This document shows, one piece after another, positions 19,444 to 28,169 of a DNA stretch of 64,000 nt. A program made the position numbers and the translations under genes. Every line of letters starts with the position of its first letter. Position 1 is the stretch's first letter. The notes beneath the pieces were generated by a model. It did not search any database. It was not told where the DNA came from and worked only from the letters and a program-made list of their open reading frames with translations. This DNA comes from Neptunicoccus cionae (GTDB lineage: Bacteria; Pseudomonadota; Alphaproteobacteria; Rhodobacterales; Rhodobacteraceae), in contig NZ_BMKA01000002.1 in the NCBI RefSeq assembly GCF_014643735.1, positions 372,001-436,000 on the forward strand, written 5' to 3'.

Positions 19444-20748
19444 TCAATCGTCCGCGCCCCGCTCCAAAGCCGGATAGCGCACGGCAAGGGTCACACCGCG
19501 CGCCACAAAGAAGATCAGCAAGCTGGCCCAAAGCCCGTGATTGCCAAACGGCCCAAGCAACAGCGAGACTGACAGCAGGTAAATCCCGAAGGACACCACC
19601 ATCATGTTGCGCATGTCGCGGCTGCGGGTTGCCCCGATAAAGATGCCATCCAGCATCCATGACGGGCCGCCCAGAAACGGCGCCAGCACCATCCAGAACA
19701 GATACTCCCGCGCCACCGATTGCACCTCTGGCGCTTTGGCCATCAGGTCGATCAGCCAGCCCCCCCAGACCGCGAAGAACACGGACAGGATGACAATCAC
19801 CACCGCCGCCCAAAAGCTAGTCAGCAACACGCTGCGCCGCAAAGAGGTCCGGTCTTTCGCGCCCAGCGCCTGCCCGATCAGCGCTTCGGCAGCAAAGGCG
19901 AAACCGTCCATACCATGAGAGGTGATGAACAGGAACTGGATCAGCACCTGATTGGCCGCAAGCGTGGTATCGTCAAAAGACGATCCTAAAAACAGGAAAG
20001 ACACAAAGCCGATCTGTAACAGCACCGAACGGATCATAATGTCGGAATTAACCGAGGCCATGCGCCGCAAAATCACGCGGTCAAACACCACCGCCCAGTT
20101 GCGCCAATACGCGCCCGCAAATGCGTCCCGCACCAGCCACAGGCCAAGGATCAACCCGCTGGCTTCGGCGATCACTGTCGCGATTGCAACGCCCTCAACG
20201 CCCCAACCCAGTTGCAGTACAAATAGAAGGTCCAGAAGAATATTCACCCCGTTCATCCAGACCTGCAACACCAGCACAGCCTTGGTGCGTTCGTGGGCAA
20301 TCAGCCATCCGGTTAACCCGTAAATAGCAATCGCAGCTGGGGCGCTCCAGACCCGAATGGCAAGATAACCCTGCGCCAGCCCCTCCACCTCGGGCGATGC
20401 GGGTGCAATCAGAAAGGCCGCTGAAAACACGGGAACCTGAAACAGGATAAACCCAAAGCCCGCCACCAGTCCGATCATCAGGCTGCGCACCAAGAGGGCA
20501 CAGACCTCTCCCTGATCCCGCGCACCGATGGCCTGCGCGGTCAGTCCCGCCGTTCCCATTCGCAGGAAGCCGAAAATCCAGTAAATTGCAGTCAGTATGA
20601 TCGCGCCAATACCCACCGCGCCAATCGGTGCGGCCAGCCCCATCTGCCCCACAACGCCGGTGTCCACCGCCCCGAGAATAGGGACCGTGGCATTGGAGAT
20701 CACAATAGGCACCGCCACATTCAACACCCGACGGTGGGTCAGACGCAT
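19444..20748 (-). CDS. MATE-family efflux transporter (DinF-like)
   Basis: A 434-residue MATE exporter of the DinF/NorM-like branch. It opens with MRLTHRRVLNVAVPIVISNA and includes GAVDTGVVGQMG, a typical MATE first-helix region. I chose ATG 20748, preceded by GGAAGG; a GTG at 20790 would add 14 residues and overlap the thioesterase stop. The operon is thioesterase-thioesterase-MATE. Not closely similar to the other MATE protein in the window, so not a recent duplicate. Confidence 0.9.
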   Translation of the reverse strand: MRLTHRRVLNVAVPIVISNATVPILGAVDTGVVGQMGLAAPIGAVGIGAIILTAIYWIFGFLRMGTAGLTAQAIGARDQGEVCALLVRSLMIGLVAGFGFILFQVPVFSAAFLIAPASPEVEGLAQGYLAIRVWSAPAAIAIYGLTGWLIAHERTKAVLVLQVWMNGVNILLDLLFVLQLGWGVEGVAIATVIAEASGLILGLWLVRDAFAGAYWRNWAVVFDRVILRRMASVNSDIMIRSVLLQIGFVSFLFLGSSFDDTTLAANQVLIQFLFITSHGMDGFAFAAEALIGQALGAKDRTSLRRSVLLTSFWAAVVIVILSVFFAVWGGWLIDLMAKAPEVQSVAREYLFWMVLAPFLGGPSWMLDGIFIGATRSRDMRNMMVVSFGIYLLSVSLLLGPFGNHGLWASLLIFFVARGVTLAVRYPALERGADD

Positions 20749-20782
20749 CCTGCCTTCCGCCAGATCGTGGGGTTGGACAGGC

Positions 20783-21292
20783 TCAGCCACCCGTGTTGAG
20801 CCGTGGCATCAGAAAATGCCCCGTGGCTTGCGCGAAAAGGCGGGCGCGGTTGTCCTGCCATGCCTCTACGTGGACGCTGGCGTAACGTCGGCCTGACCGG
20901 TTCACCCGCGCGCGGGCATAACAATCCCGTGGCAGGCCGGAACGCAGATAATCCACCGTAAAATCGATGGTCTTTGGCAGCCGAAGATAACCGGCAGCCG
21001 CTACATCATCCGCGTCCAGTTGACTGTCTTCCATCGCCGTCCATGCCCGTTGCCACGCCAGTTCGATCAACGCGGCAGTTTCAAGGAACGACGCCGTAGC
21101 CCCACCGTGAATCGCCGGAATAGCCGGATTGCCGATCAGCTTGTCTTCAAACTGCATCACAGCGGTCAGTTCGTCGCCCCGCCGGTCAAACGAGATATTC
21201 AGGAACTTGATATAAGGGATGCTATCGACCAGAGCGGCAAGCACACCGTCGCGCCGCTGTTTTACGACCTGCAAGGATTCCGGCTTGTTCAT
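20783..21292 (-). CDS. PaaI-family hotdog thioesterase
   Basis: A 169-residue hotdog-fold protein that should hydrolyse an acyl-CoA thioester. The active-site region IHGGATASFLETAALIELAW is the PaaI-type HGG motif, followed by TIDFTVDYLRSG. It lies between another PaaI-type gene (4-nt overlap) and a MATE exporter. The two thioesterases share the fold but only limited sequence, so they probably act on different acyl groups. Confidence 0.87.
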   Translation of the reverse strand: MNKPESLQVVKQRRDGVLAALVDSIPYIKFLNISFDRRGDELTAVMQFEDKLIGNPAIPAIHGGATASFLETAALIELAWQRAWTAMEDSQLDADDVAAAGYLRLPKTIDFTVDYLRSGLPRDCYARARVNRSGRRYASVHVEAWQDNRARLFAQATGHFLMPRLNTGG

Positions 21293-21771
21293 GCGACTGC
21301 TCCGCTCTTAGTTGGCGCATCGGCCTTGCCGCTTTTGCTGCTCTTGCTGAATACGAAAGCTCCCGTCGCTGTTGCCACGGGATTTTCGGGATCATTTTCA
21401 TAGGCAATCGCCCGCACGAAGGCGACTGTGCGCGTCGCCTTATAGACGTGGGCTTTCGCAAAAATACGCTCCCCCGGTTTGGCAGGACGCATATAGTCCA
21501 TGCGCAGATCAATTGTCGCTGTCGGGCTGACGCATTCGGGATGCAAGTTCACCGCAAAGCCGCAGCAGGTGTCCATCAGTGCCGAAACCGCACCGCCGTG
21601 GACGACACCTGTATCGGGGTCCCCAACAGTCATCGGATTATAGGGCATGGACATCACCGCTTCGGAGATCCCCGCTTCGTCGATCCGCATATCGAGCGCA
21701 TGGCAAAACGGCAGCGCCGCCATGAATTTCTTTGCCACTGTCACGCGTTGGCGGAGTTCTTCTTCGGTCAT
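21289..21771 (-). CDS. PaaI-family hotdog thioesterase
   Basis: A 160-residue hotdog thioesterase with VVHGGAVSALMDTCCGFAVN (HGG motif and following catalytic helix), then ATIDLRMDYMRPAKPGE, which matches the PaaI/DUF4442 consensus closely. It is the first gene of the minus-strand operon and diverges from the MerR genes and the beta-oxidation locus. A role in clearing stalled acyl-CoA intermediates from that pathway is plausible but inferred only from position. Confidence 0.88.
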   Translation of the reverse strand: MTEEELRQRVTVAKKFMAALPFCHALDMRIDEAGISEAVMSMPYNPMTVGDPDTGVVHGGAVSALMDTCCGFAVNLHPECVSPTATIDLRMDYMRPAKPGERIFAKAHVYKATRTVAFVRAIAYENDPENPVATATGAFVFSKSSKSGKADAPTKSGAVA

Positions 21772-22153
21772 CGGTCGTGCATCCCTTCATGAAACGAAGC
21801 TCTTCGGGCGCTAAGACGCCCGGTGCTCCTGTCTTGGTTACGCCACTGATATTTAACTTGCAATTCACTTAACAAGACCTAATTCTTGCAACCGTTCGCA
21901 ACAGGCGAAGTGTCCGTCAGTTTTTTCCCTCGTTCTCCATTCACCTTGGCGCGCGCCCGAATCTTTTGATAGCTTACCTTTTCAACGCTAATGCGGCTTC
22001 GTTTCCGACACTTAGCGCAACCCGCTAAGTCTGCGTCTTTGCCCCCACGCCCTTGCGCCCGACCCGTTTTGCAGTGCGGAACAGGGTTTCGTATTGCAAA
22101 CCTTCTGTGGTTTGGTAAATTTCGCTCAAATCTTCCTGGGAGGAATGAACACA
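21772..22153. promoter_or_regulatory. Divergent intergenic region between a thioesterase operon and a MerR gene
   Basis: 382 nt containing no gene I can support. It must hold the promoters of the two flanking units. The TTACGT-type palindromes seen in front of the next MerR gene are absent here. A small GC hairpin lies near 21808-21824 (CTTCGGGCGC / GACGCCCGG). The GGGAGGA at 22138-22144 is the ribosome-binding site for the MerR gene and favours ATG 22154 over ATG 22145. Confidence 0.4.
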
Positions 22154-22549
22154 ATGCCCGGCGACCGCTTGAACCTCAAAGAGATGTGCGCGAAATTCGA
22201 TGTGACCACGCGCACGCTCCGTTATTATGAATATATCGAACTGATTTTCCCCGAAAAAGAGGGGCGCACCCGCTTTTATGGCCCGACCGAATTCGCCCGA
22301 ATGGAGCTGATTCTGCGCGGGAAGCGCTGGGGCTTCAGCCTTGAGGAAATCCGCCAGTGGCTGGAAATGTACGACAAGGAAAACCAGCAGAACCAGCTTG
22401 AAGCGCTTATGGAGATGGCTGACCGCCAACTTGTAGAGCTGGAAGACCGTTATGCACAACTTGCGGTTACACTGGACGAGTTGCGTGAATTGCGCACCCG
22501 CACAGAGGAGCGACTGGAAACGGCTCGCCGCACTGGTAAAGCCAGCTAA
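22154..22549 (+). CDS. MerR-family transcriptional regulator
   Basis: A 131-residue DNA-binding regulator: an N-terminal winged helix (LKEMCAKFDVTTRTLRYYEYIEL), a second helix region ([24 protein letters not shown]) and a C-terminal dimerisation coiled coil (about residues 85-125). There are no metal-binding cysteines, so it is of the metabolite- or acyl-CoA-sensing type rather than a metal sensor. Start ATG 22154 is set by GGAGG 10 nt upstream. It is clearly paralogous to the next gene, with the same domain plan. Confidence 0.9.
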   Translation: MPGDRLNLKEMCAKFDVTTRTLRYYEYIELIFPEKEGRTRFYGPTEFARMELILRGKRWGFSLEEIRQWLEMYDKENQQNQLEALMEMADRQLVELEDRYAQLAVTLDELRELRTRTEERLETARRTGKAS

Positions 22550-22582
22550 GTCACAGACAAAATCTCGCGGGATTCCGCCGAT

Positions 22583-22596
22583 TTACGTAAAAGTTG
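22583..22596. promoter_or_regulatory. Degenerate ACGT-type operator half-site
   Basis: TTACGTAAAAGTTG keeps the left half (TTACGT) of the palindromes found about 45 and 80 nt downstream, but has a poor right half. Possibly a weak or auxiliary site for the same MerR regulator. Confidence 0.35.
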
Positions 22597-22628
22597 ATCG
22601 GATAAGGTTGAAGTAACGCTGCGTCCCT

Positions 22629-22642
22629 TTACGTAAACGTAA
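22629..22642. promoter_or_regulatory. Palindromic MerR-type operator (TTACGT-N2-ACGTAA)
   Basis: TTACGTAAACGTAA is a perfect 6-2-6 palindrome. It lies 76 nt before the start of the second MerR gene. ACGT-centred palindromes of this kind have been described for LiuR-type MerR regulators of branched-chain amino acid and fatty acid catabolism in proteobacteria. The gene order here (MerR regulator, acyl-CoA dehydrogenases, thiolase, FadJ) agrees with that. Confidence 0.7.
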
Positions 22643-22663
22643 TGCACAATCCGTGATTTTGTG

Positions 22664-22683
22664 TTACGTTGACGTACACGTAA
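22664..22683. promoter_or_regulatory. Two overlapping ACGT-type operators
   Basis: TTACGTTGACGTACACGTAA contains two copies of the 6-2-6 motif sharing their central ACGT: TTACGT-TG-ACGTAC and TGACGT-AC-ACGTAA. It lies 35 nt before the MerR start codon, where it would overlap or follow a promoter. The arrangement allows cooperative or mutually exclusive binding of two dimers. Confidence 0.65.
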
Positions 22684-22717
22684 GCATCACGATTCAACTC
22701 TGAACCCGAGGTCAATC

Positions 22718-23116
22718 ATGTCTGAACCCCGCAAGACTATTCGCCAGATGTGCGAAGAATATGATGTAACCCCGCGCACTTTGCGGTTTTACGAATCTAA
22801 AGAATTGCTGTCCCCGCTGCGCGAGGGACAAAAACGCCTGTATGGCAAACGATCCCAAGCCCGTTTGAAACTGATTCTTCAGGGCAAACGTTTTGGCTTT
22901 TCGCTGGAAGAAATCCGTCAGTTGCTTGACCTCTACTATATAGGGGACCAGCAACGCACTCAGATGACCGAGACATACGAACTGGCTCAGGAACGTCTGG
23001 CAGCGATGAAACAACAGCGCGACGAGCTGAACCAGACCATCGCCGAATTTGAGAAACAGCTCGAATGGGGCGCAGATTTCATCGCCAACACATTCGCGCA
23101 AGAGGCAGCAGAGTAA
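22718..23116 (+). CDS. MerR-family regulator of acyl-CoA catabolism (LiuR-like)
   Basis: A 132-residue MerR regulator with a winged helix ([23 protein letters not shown]), a [26 protein letters not shown] effector-linker segment and a C-terminal coiled coil from about residue 85. It lacks metal-ligand cysteines. It sits directly upstream of an acyl-CoA dehydrogenase gene (55-nt gap) and behind three ACGT-type operator elements, so it is probably autoregulated and controls the 23172-30374 locus. Assignment to a LiuR/fatty-acid type regulator rests on neighbours and operator form. Confidence 0.88.
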   Translation: MSEPRKTIRQMCEEYDVTPRTLRFYESKELLSPLREGQKRLYGKRSQARLKLILQGKRFGFSLEEIRQLLDLYYIGDQQRTQMTETYELAQERLAAMKQQRDELNQTIAEFEKQLEWGADFIANTFAQEAAE

Positions 23117-23171
23117 ACCTGCGCCGCTTGCCCCACCTTCCAATCAATTCCAAAGACCAAGGAAAACGCTA

Positions 23172-24947
23172 ATGCCAACTTATACCGCGCCAACAAAAGA
23201 TATGGCCTTTGTCCTGCATGACGTTCTTGACGTTGAGAACGAAAAAATCCCCGGCTACGAAGAGCTGACCCCTGATTTTACGTCTGCTGTTCTGGAAGAA
23301 GCCGGCAAGATCACCGGCGAAGTCATCGCGCCGCTGAACGTGGTGGGCGACAAGGAAGGCTGTAAACTGGAAAACGGTGTTGTGCGCACGCCGACCGGTT
23401 TTAAGGCGGCGTTTGACCAGTTCCGTGAAGGCGGCTGGACCGGCATCGCGTCCGATGCGGATTACGGCGGACAGGGTATGCCCTATATCCTCGGGATGAC
23501 GGTTTCCGAAATGGTGTCCTCCGCAAATCAGGCGTTCGGGATGTACTCCGGCCTGACCAACGGCGCATATGCGGCGATCCACGCCCACGGCACAGACGAG
23601 CAGAAACAGACCTACCTGCCAAAAATGGTGTCCTGTGAATGGACCGGCACCATGAACCTGACAGAATCCCACTGCGGCACCGATCTGGGCCTGATGCGCA
23701 CCAAGGCGGACCCGCAGGACGACGGTTCTTACAAAATCACCGGCCAGAAGATCTTTATCTCCTCGGGCGAGCACGACATGTCCGATAACATCATCCATCT
23801 GGTTCTGGCGAAAATTGCCGGTGGGCCGGAAGGGATCAAAGGCGTGTCTTTGTTTATCGTTCCCAAGTTCATGGTGAATGAAGACGGTTCTTTGGGGGAT
23901 CGCAATGGCGTAGCTGTTGGCTCCATCGAAGAAAAGATGGGCATCCACGGCAATTCCACCTGTGTGATGAATTATGACGGGGCGACGGGCTATCTGCTCG
24001 GGACCGAGCATAGAGGCATGCGTGCGATGTTCACCATGATGAACCATGCGCGTCTGGGTGTCGCGATGCAGGGGCTATCGCAGGCGGAAGCTGCCTATCA
24101 GAACGCTGTGATCTACGCCAAGGACCGTCTGCAAGGCCGCGCTGTGACAGGTGCTGAAAATCCTGACGGACCGGCCGATCCGCTGATCGTCCACCCTGAC
24201 GTACGCCGCAGCCTGATGGATCAGAAATCCTTCGTCGAGGGTGCCCGTGCCTTTGTTTACTGGGGCGCGATGATGATCGACAAGGCGGAAGAGACTGGCG
24301 ACAAAGACGCCGACGGCCTTATTTCCTTGCTGACACCGGTCCTGAAAGGGTTCCTGACCGACAAGGGCTATGACATGACTGTTCAGGCCCAGCAGATCTA
24401 TGGCGGCCACGGTTATATCGAGGAGTGGGGCATGTCCCAGTTCACCCGCGACGCCCGTATTGCGATGATCTATGAAGGCGCGAACGGCGTGCAGGCACTT
24501 GATCTGGTGGGCCGCAAGCTGGCACAGGATGGCGGCAAGCACGTCATGGCCTTCTTTGACATGGTGAAAACCTTCATTTCCGAGAACAAGGAAGACGAGG
24601 CGATTGCCGATTTCATCACCCCGCTGAAACAGGCGTCCAAAGATCTGCAAACCGCTGGTATGTTCTTTATGCAAGAAGGCATGAAGAACCCGAATGCGGC
24701 GCTGTCCGGTTCTTCGGACTTTATGCACCTGTTCGGTCACGTCTGCATGGGCCTGATGTGGGCGCGTATGGCAAAAGCCGCAACGTCTGCTCTTGACGCT
24801 GGCACCGATGATCCAGACTTCTACAAAAACAAACTCGTCACGGGCCGTTACTATATGCAGCGCCAACTGCCTGCCACCGGCATGCACCTTGCGCGGATTC
24901 AATCCGGCGCGGAAAACGTGATGGGTTTGGACGCGGAAGCGTTCTGA
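23172..24947 (+). CDS. Acyl-CoA dehydrogenase, long form (DmdC/FadE-like)
   Basis: A 591-residue FAD-dependent acyl-CoA dehydrogenase with the extra C-terminal domain found in the roughly 600-residue class that includes 3-methylmercaptopropionyl-CoA dehydrogenase (DmdC) of roseobacters. Visible parts are the [19 protein letters not shown] substrate/flavin loop, [25 protein letters not shown] and [18 protein letters not shown], where the catalytic glutamate (YEG) is located. Start ATG 23172 is chosen over an extension into the MerR gene. No DmdB or DmdD gene is adjacent, so a general acyl-CoA role is more likely than DMSP demethylation. Confidence 0.92.
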   Translation: MPTYTAPTKDMAFVLHDVLDVENEKIPGYEELTPDFTSAVLEEAGKITGEVIAPLNVVGDKEGCKLENGVVRTPTGFKAAFDQFREGGWTGIASDADYGGQGMPYILGMTVSEMVSSANQAFGMYSGLTNGAYAAIHAHGTDEQKQTYLPKMVSCEWTGTMNLTESHCGTDLGLMRTKADPQDDGSYKITGQKIFISSGEHDMSDNIIHLVLAKIAGGPEGIKGVSLFIVPKFMVNEDGSLGDRNGVAVGSIEEKMGIHGNSTCVMNYDGATGYLLGTEHRGMRAMFTMMNHARLGVAMQGLSQAEAAYQNAVIYAKDRLQGRAVTGAENPDGPADPLIVHPDVRRSLMDQKSFVEGARAFVYWGAMMIDKAEETGDKDADGLISLLTPVLKGFLTDKGYDMTVQAQQIYGGHGYIEEWGMSQFTRDARIAMIYEGANGVQALDLVGRKLAQDGGKHVMAFFDMVKTFISENKEDEAIADFITPLKQASKDLQTAGMFFMQEGMKNPNAALSGSSDFMHLFGHVCMGLMWARMAKAATSALDAGTDDPDFYKNKLVTGRYYMQRQLPATGMHLARIQSGAENVMGLDAEAF

Positions 24948-24964
24948 GCAACACATTAAAGAAA

Positions 24965-24986
24965 CGGGTGGCAGCAGTGCCACCCG
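24965..24986. terminator. Intercistronic hairpin between two acyl-CoA dehydrogenase genes
   Basis: CGGGTGGCA and TGCCACCCG form a perfect 9-bp stem with a GCAG loop. There is no T-tract, so it is more likely an RNA-stability or processing element than a full terminator. It ends 22 nt before the next start codon. Confidence 0.5.
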
Positions 24987-25008
24987 CTCACGTTAAGGGA
25001 GAGAAACC

Positions 25009-26163
25009 ATGACCATCGCCAGCCTTCCATCCGCATGGATGAGCGACGAGCACAAGATGCTCGACGAGATGACAACCCAGTTTATCGAAACCGAATGGGC
25101 GCCAAAATTCGAAAAGTGGCGCAAACAGGGCGAAATGGACCGCGACACCTGGCAGCAAGCCGGTGAGCTGGGCCTGCTGTGCCCGTCCATTCCGGAAGAA
25201 TACGGCGGGGCCGGTGGTGATTTCGGCCATGAAGCAGTGATCCTGATGGCGGGTTCGCGCCTCAACCTTGCAAGCTGGGGTCACGGCATCCATTCGGGCA
25301 TCGTTGGCCACTACATTCTGCATTGCGGTACGGAAGAGCAGAAAAAACGCTGGTTGCCAAAGCTGGTTTCCGGCGAGCTGGTCGGCGCGCTTGCCATGAC
25401 AGAGCCTTCGGGCGGGTCGGATGTTCAGGCGATCAAAACCAAGGCGATCAAAGACGGCAACAGCTATAAGATGAACGGTCAGAAGACCTTTATCACCAAC
25501 GGCCAGCACGCCAATCTGATCCTTGTCGCCGCCAAAACAGACCCGACGCAAGGGTCCAAAGGCACATCCTTGATGGTTCTGGAAACAGACGGTGCCGAAG
25601 GCTTCCAACGCGGGCGCAATCTCGACAAAATCGGCATGAAAGCCGCCGACACATCCGAGTTGTTCTTTGACAACGTGGAAATCCCGCCGGAAAACCTGCT
25701 GGGCGGGGATGAAGGCCGCGGCTTTTACCAGATGATGCAGCAGCTTCCGCAGGAACGTCTGATCATCGGCTGTGGCGCTGTTGGCGCTATGGAAGGCGCT
25801 GTGGCGCGGACCATAGAATATTGTAAGGAACGTCAGGCCTTTGGTGGTCCTTTGACACAGTTCCAAAACACCCGTTTCAAACTGGTCGAATGTGCCACAA
25901 AGACCCAAGTGGCGCGCGCTTACCTTGACACACTGATCGCAGCACACCTGCGCGGTGAACTGTCTGTCGAACAGGCGGCCATGTCCAAATACTGGCTGAC
26001 CGACACACAAGGCGAAGTTCTGGATGAATGTCTGCAACTGCACGGCGGGTACGGTTTCATGGCCGAATATGCGGTGGCAGAGATGTATACCGACGCCCGT
26101 GTGCAGCGCATCTACGGCGGCACAAACGAGATCATGAAAGAACTGGCGAGCCGTTCGCTCTGA
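25009..26163 (+). CDS. Acyl-CoA dehydrogenase, short form
   Basis: A 384-residue classical acyl-CoA dehydrogenase that introduces the alpha-beta double bond in an acyl-CoA, passing electrons to ETF. The signatures are [17 protein letters not shown] (flavin binding), [26 protein letters not shown] and the C-terminal [14 protein letters not shown]. It is in the same orientation as the long-form enzyme and separated from it by a stable hairpin. Chain-length specificity cannot be read from the sequence. Confidence 0.95.
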   Translation: MTIASLPSAWMSDEHKMLDEMTTQFIETEWAPKFEKWRKQGEMDRDTWQQAGELGLLCPSIPEEYGGAGGDFGHEAVILMAGSRLNLASWGHGIHSGIVGHYILHCGTEEQKKRWLPKLVSGELVGALAMTEPSGGSDVQAIKTKAIKDGNSYKMNGQKTFITNGQHANLILVAAKTDPTQGSKGTSLMVLETDGAEGFQRGRNLDKIGMKAADTSELFFDNVEIPPENLLGGDEGRGFYQMMQQLPQERLIIGCGAVGAMEGAVARTIEYCKERQAFGGPLTQFQNTRFKLVECATKTQVARAYLDTLIAAHLRGELSVEQAAMSKYWLTDTQGEVLDECLQLHGGYGFMAEYAVAEMYTDARVQRIYGGTNEIMKELASRSL

Positions 26164-26173
26164 TCACAGCACC

Positions 26174-26196
26174 GTCCTGACCCATCGGGTCGGGAC
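26174..26196. terminator. Intercistronic hairpin after the second acyl-CoA dehydrogenase
   Basis: GTCCTGACCC, loop ATC, GGGTCGGGAC gives a 10-bp stem with one wobble pair, followed by TTCCTG rather than a T-run. It could act as an attenuator or mRNA stabiliser between the dehydrogenase and the GST gene. Confidence 0.45.
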
Positions 26197-26256
26197 TTCC
26201 TGAATTGTGCGGCTTTGGGGGAGGACCCGAAGCTGCCACCACCTAAAGGACGGAAC

Positions 26257-26889
26257 ATGGCTGATATGAAACTTTATTGCATGGGTGAAAGCGGAAACGC
26301 CTACAAATGCGCCCTGCCCCTAGAACTCTCCGGTTTGAACTGGGAACCGGTTTGGGTCGATTTCTTCAACGGCGAAACCCGCTCTCCCGAATTTCGCAAA
26401 GACATCTCGGTGATGGGCGAAGTACCGGTTCTGGTACATGAGGACGTTAAGCTGACCCAATCCGGTGTTATTCAAAGCTACATCAGCGAGCTGACGGGCA
26501 AATACGAAGGCGAGACCGCACAAGAAAAACGCGAAGTCCTGCGCTGGGTGCTGTGGGACAACCACAAAATGTCCTCTATGGCGGGCGTGACCCGTTTCCT
26601 GATGAACTTCCTGCCCGAAGACAAACGCCCCCAAGAAGTTATCGGCTTCAATCAGGGCCGCCTCAAGGCCGCTTACGCCGTGCTCGACGCCGCGTTAGAG
26701 GGCCGCGACTGGCTTGTCGGCAATGGCCCGACCCACGCGGATTTCTCTTGCTGCGGCTATCTTTTCTACCCTGAAAACTTCGGCTTTGACCGGAACGAAT
26801 GGGTCAATATCAACCGCTGGCTTGGCAATATCGAAGCATTGGAAGGCTACAAAGCGCCTTACGATCTGATGCCACGCTCTGCCGCATAA
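26257..26889 (+). CDS. Glutathione S-transferase family protein
   Basis: A 210-residue protein with the thioredoxin-like N-terminal half (MKLYCMGESGNAYKCALPLELSG, then GEVPVLVHEDVKLTQSGVI with the cis-proline and the glutathione-binding S residue) and an all-helical C-terminal half. Start ATG 26257 is preceded by AAGGACGG. A GST between beta-oxidation genes is recurrent in roseobacters; it may remove toxic enoyl or acryloyl intermediates, which is an inference. Confidence 0.9.
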   Translation: MADMKLYCMGESGNAYKCALPLELSGLNWEPVWVDFFNGETRSPEFRKDISVMGEVPVLVHEDVKLTQSGVIQSYISELTGKYEGETAQEKREVLRWVLWDNHKMSSMAGVTRFLMNFLPEDKRPQEVIGFNQGRLKAAYAVLDAALEGRDWLVGNGPTHADFSCCGYLFYPENFGFDRNEWVNINRWLGNIEALEGYKAPYDLMPRSAA

Positions 26890-26919
26890 ATTGAACAACC
26901 AACTCAAGGGACCATACAC

Positions 26920-28134
26920 ATGACCCACGATGCATATATCTATGACACAGCCCGTTCCCCACGCGGGAAAGGTAAGAAAGACGGTTCACTGCATGAAGTT
27001 TCCGCCGTGCGCCTGTCTGCCGAAGTCCTGAACGAACTGCAAAGCCGCACCGGTTTTGACAGCAAGGACGTGGACGATCTGATCTGGGGCAACGTGTCCC
27101 AAGTGGGCGAACAAGGCGGCTGTCTGGCCCGTTCTGCGGTGCTTTACTCTGATCTGGACGAAAGCGTTGCAGGCGTTTCTGTAAACCGTTTCTGCGCCTC
27201 CGGTCTGGAAGCTGTGAACATGGCCGCCGGTCAGGTGATGGGCGGCATGGGCAACGCCTATATCGCTGGCGGTGTGGAATCCATGTCCCGCGTGCCAATG
27301 GGTTCAGACGGCGGCGCGATTGCCGTTGACCCGACGCTGGCGATGAAAGCCTATTTCGTCCCACAGGGCATTTCCTCGGACATTATCGCCACCAAATACG
27401 GCTTCACCCGTGACATGTGCGACGAATACGCCGTTGAATCCCAAAAGCGTGCTGCACAGGCACAAAAAGAGGGCCGTTTTGACAAATCCGTCTTTGGCAT
27501 CACAGATCAGAACGGTTTGGAAATCCTTGGCCATGACGAAATGGTGCGCGGCGAAACCAACATGCAAACCCTTGGTTCGCTGAACCCCTCGTTCAAGGCA
27601 CAAGGCGAAGTCATGCCCGGTTTTGACGCGATTGCCCTGCTGAAATACCCCGAACTGGAAAAGATCAACCACGTCCACCACGCGGGCAACTCTTCCGGTA
27701 TTGCGGACGGTGCTGCGGCGATCCTGATCGGCAATAAGGAATTTGGCGAACGTAACGGCCTGAAACCCCGCGCACGGATCAAGGCGACTGCGAAAATCGG
27801 CACCGACCCGACCATCATGCTGACGGGTCCGGTTCCTGTAACCGAACGGATTCTGGAACGCACCGGCATGAACATCGGTGACATCGACCTGTTTGAAGTA
27901 AACGAAGCCTTTGCATCCGTTGTGCTGCGCTTCCAGCATTACTTTAACGTGGACCATTCCAAGCTGAACGTAAACGGCGGCGCGATTGCGATGGGCCACC
28001 CGCTCGGCGCGACGGGCGCTGTGATCCTTGGCACGCTGCTGGACGAGATGGAACGCTCTGACAAAGAAACCGGACTTGCCACATTGTGCATCGGCTCCGG
28101 TATGGGCGCAGCCACCATCCTTGAGCGCGTTTAA
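26920..28134 (+). CDS. fadA: Acetyl-CoA C-acyltransferase (thiolase)
   Basis: A 404-residue thiolase that cleaves 3-ketoacyl-CoA with CoA to acetyl-CoA and a shortened acyl-CoA. The acyl-accepting cysteine lies in [14 protein letters not shown], the catalytic histidine in [15 protein letters not shown], and the proton-abstracting cysteine in [11 protein letters not shown]. It directly precedes the FadJ-type gene (35-nt gap), the usual arrangement of a bacterial beta-oxidation complex. Confidence 0.95.
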   Translation: MTHDAYIYDTARSPRGKGKKDGSLHEVSAVRLSAEVLNELQSRTGFDSKDVDDLIWGNVSQVGEQGGCLARSAVLYSDLDESVAGVSVNRFCASGLEAVNMAAGQVMGGMGNAYIAGGVESMSRVPMGSDGGAIAVDPTLAMKAYFVPQGISSDIIATKYGFTRDMCDEYAVESQKRAAQAQKEGRFDKSVFGITDQNGLEILGHDEMVRGETNMQTLGSLNPSFKAQGEVMPGFDAIALLKYPELEKINHVHHAGNSSGIADGAAAILIGNKEFGERNGLKPRARIKATAKIGTDPTIMLTGPVPVTERILERTGMNIGDIDLFEVNEAFASVVLRFQHYFNVDHSKLNVNGGAIAMGHPLGATGAVILGTLLDEMERSDKETGLATLCIGSGMGAATILERV

Positions 28135-28169
28135 TCGCGCCCCGAAACAGATACAGATAGAGAAAACAG

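Noticed and set aside
23172-24947. DMSP demethylation dehydrogenase DmdC
   Set aside because: The size class fits, but no dmdA, dmdB or dmdD gene is nearby, and thiolase/fadJ neighbours favour general beta-oxidation.
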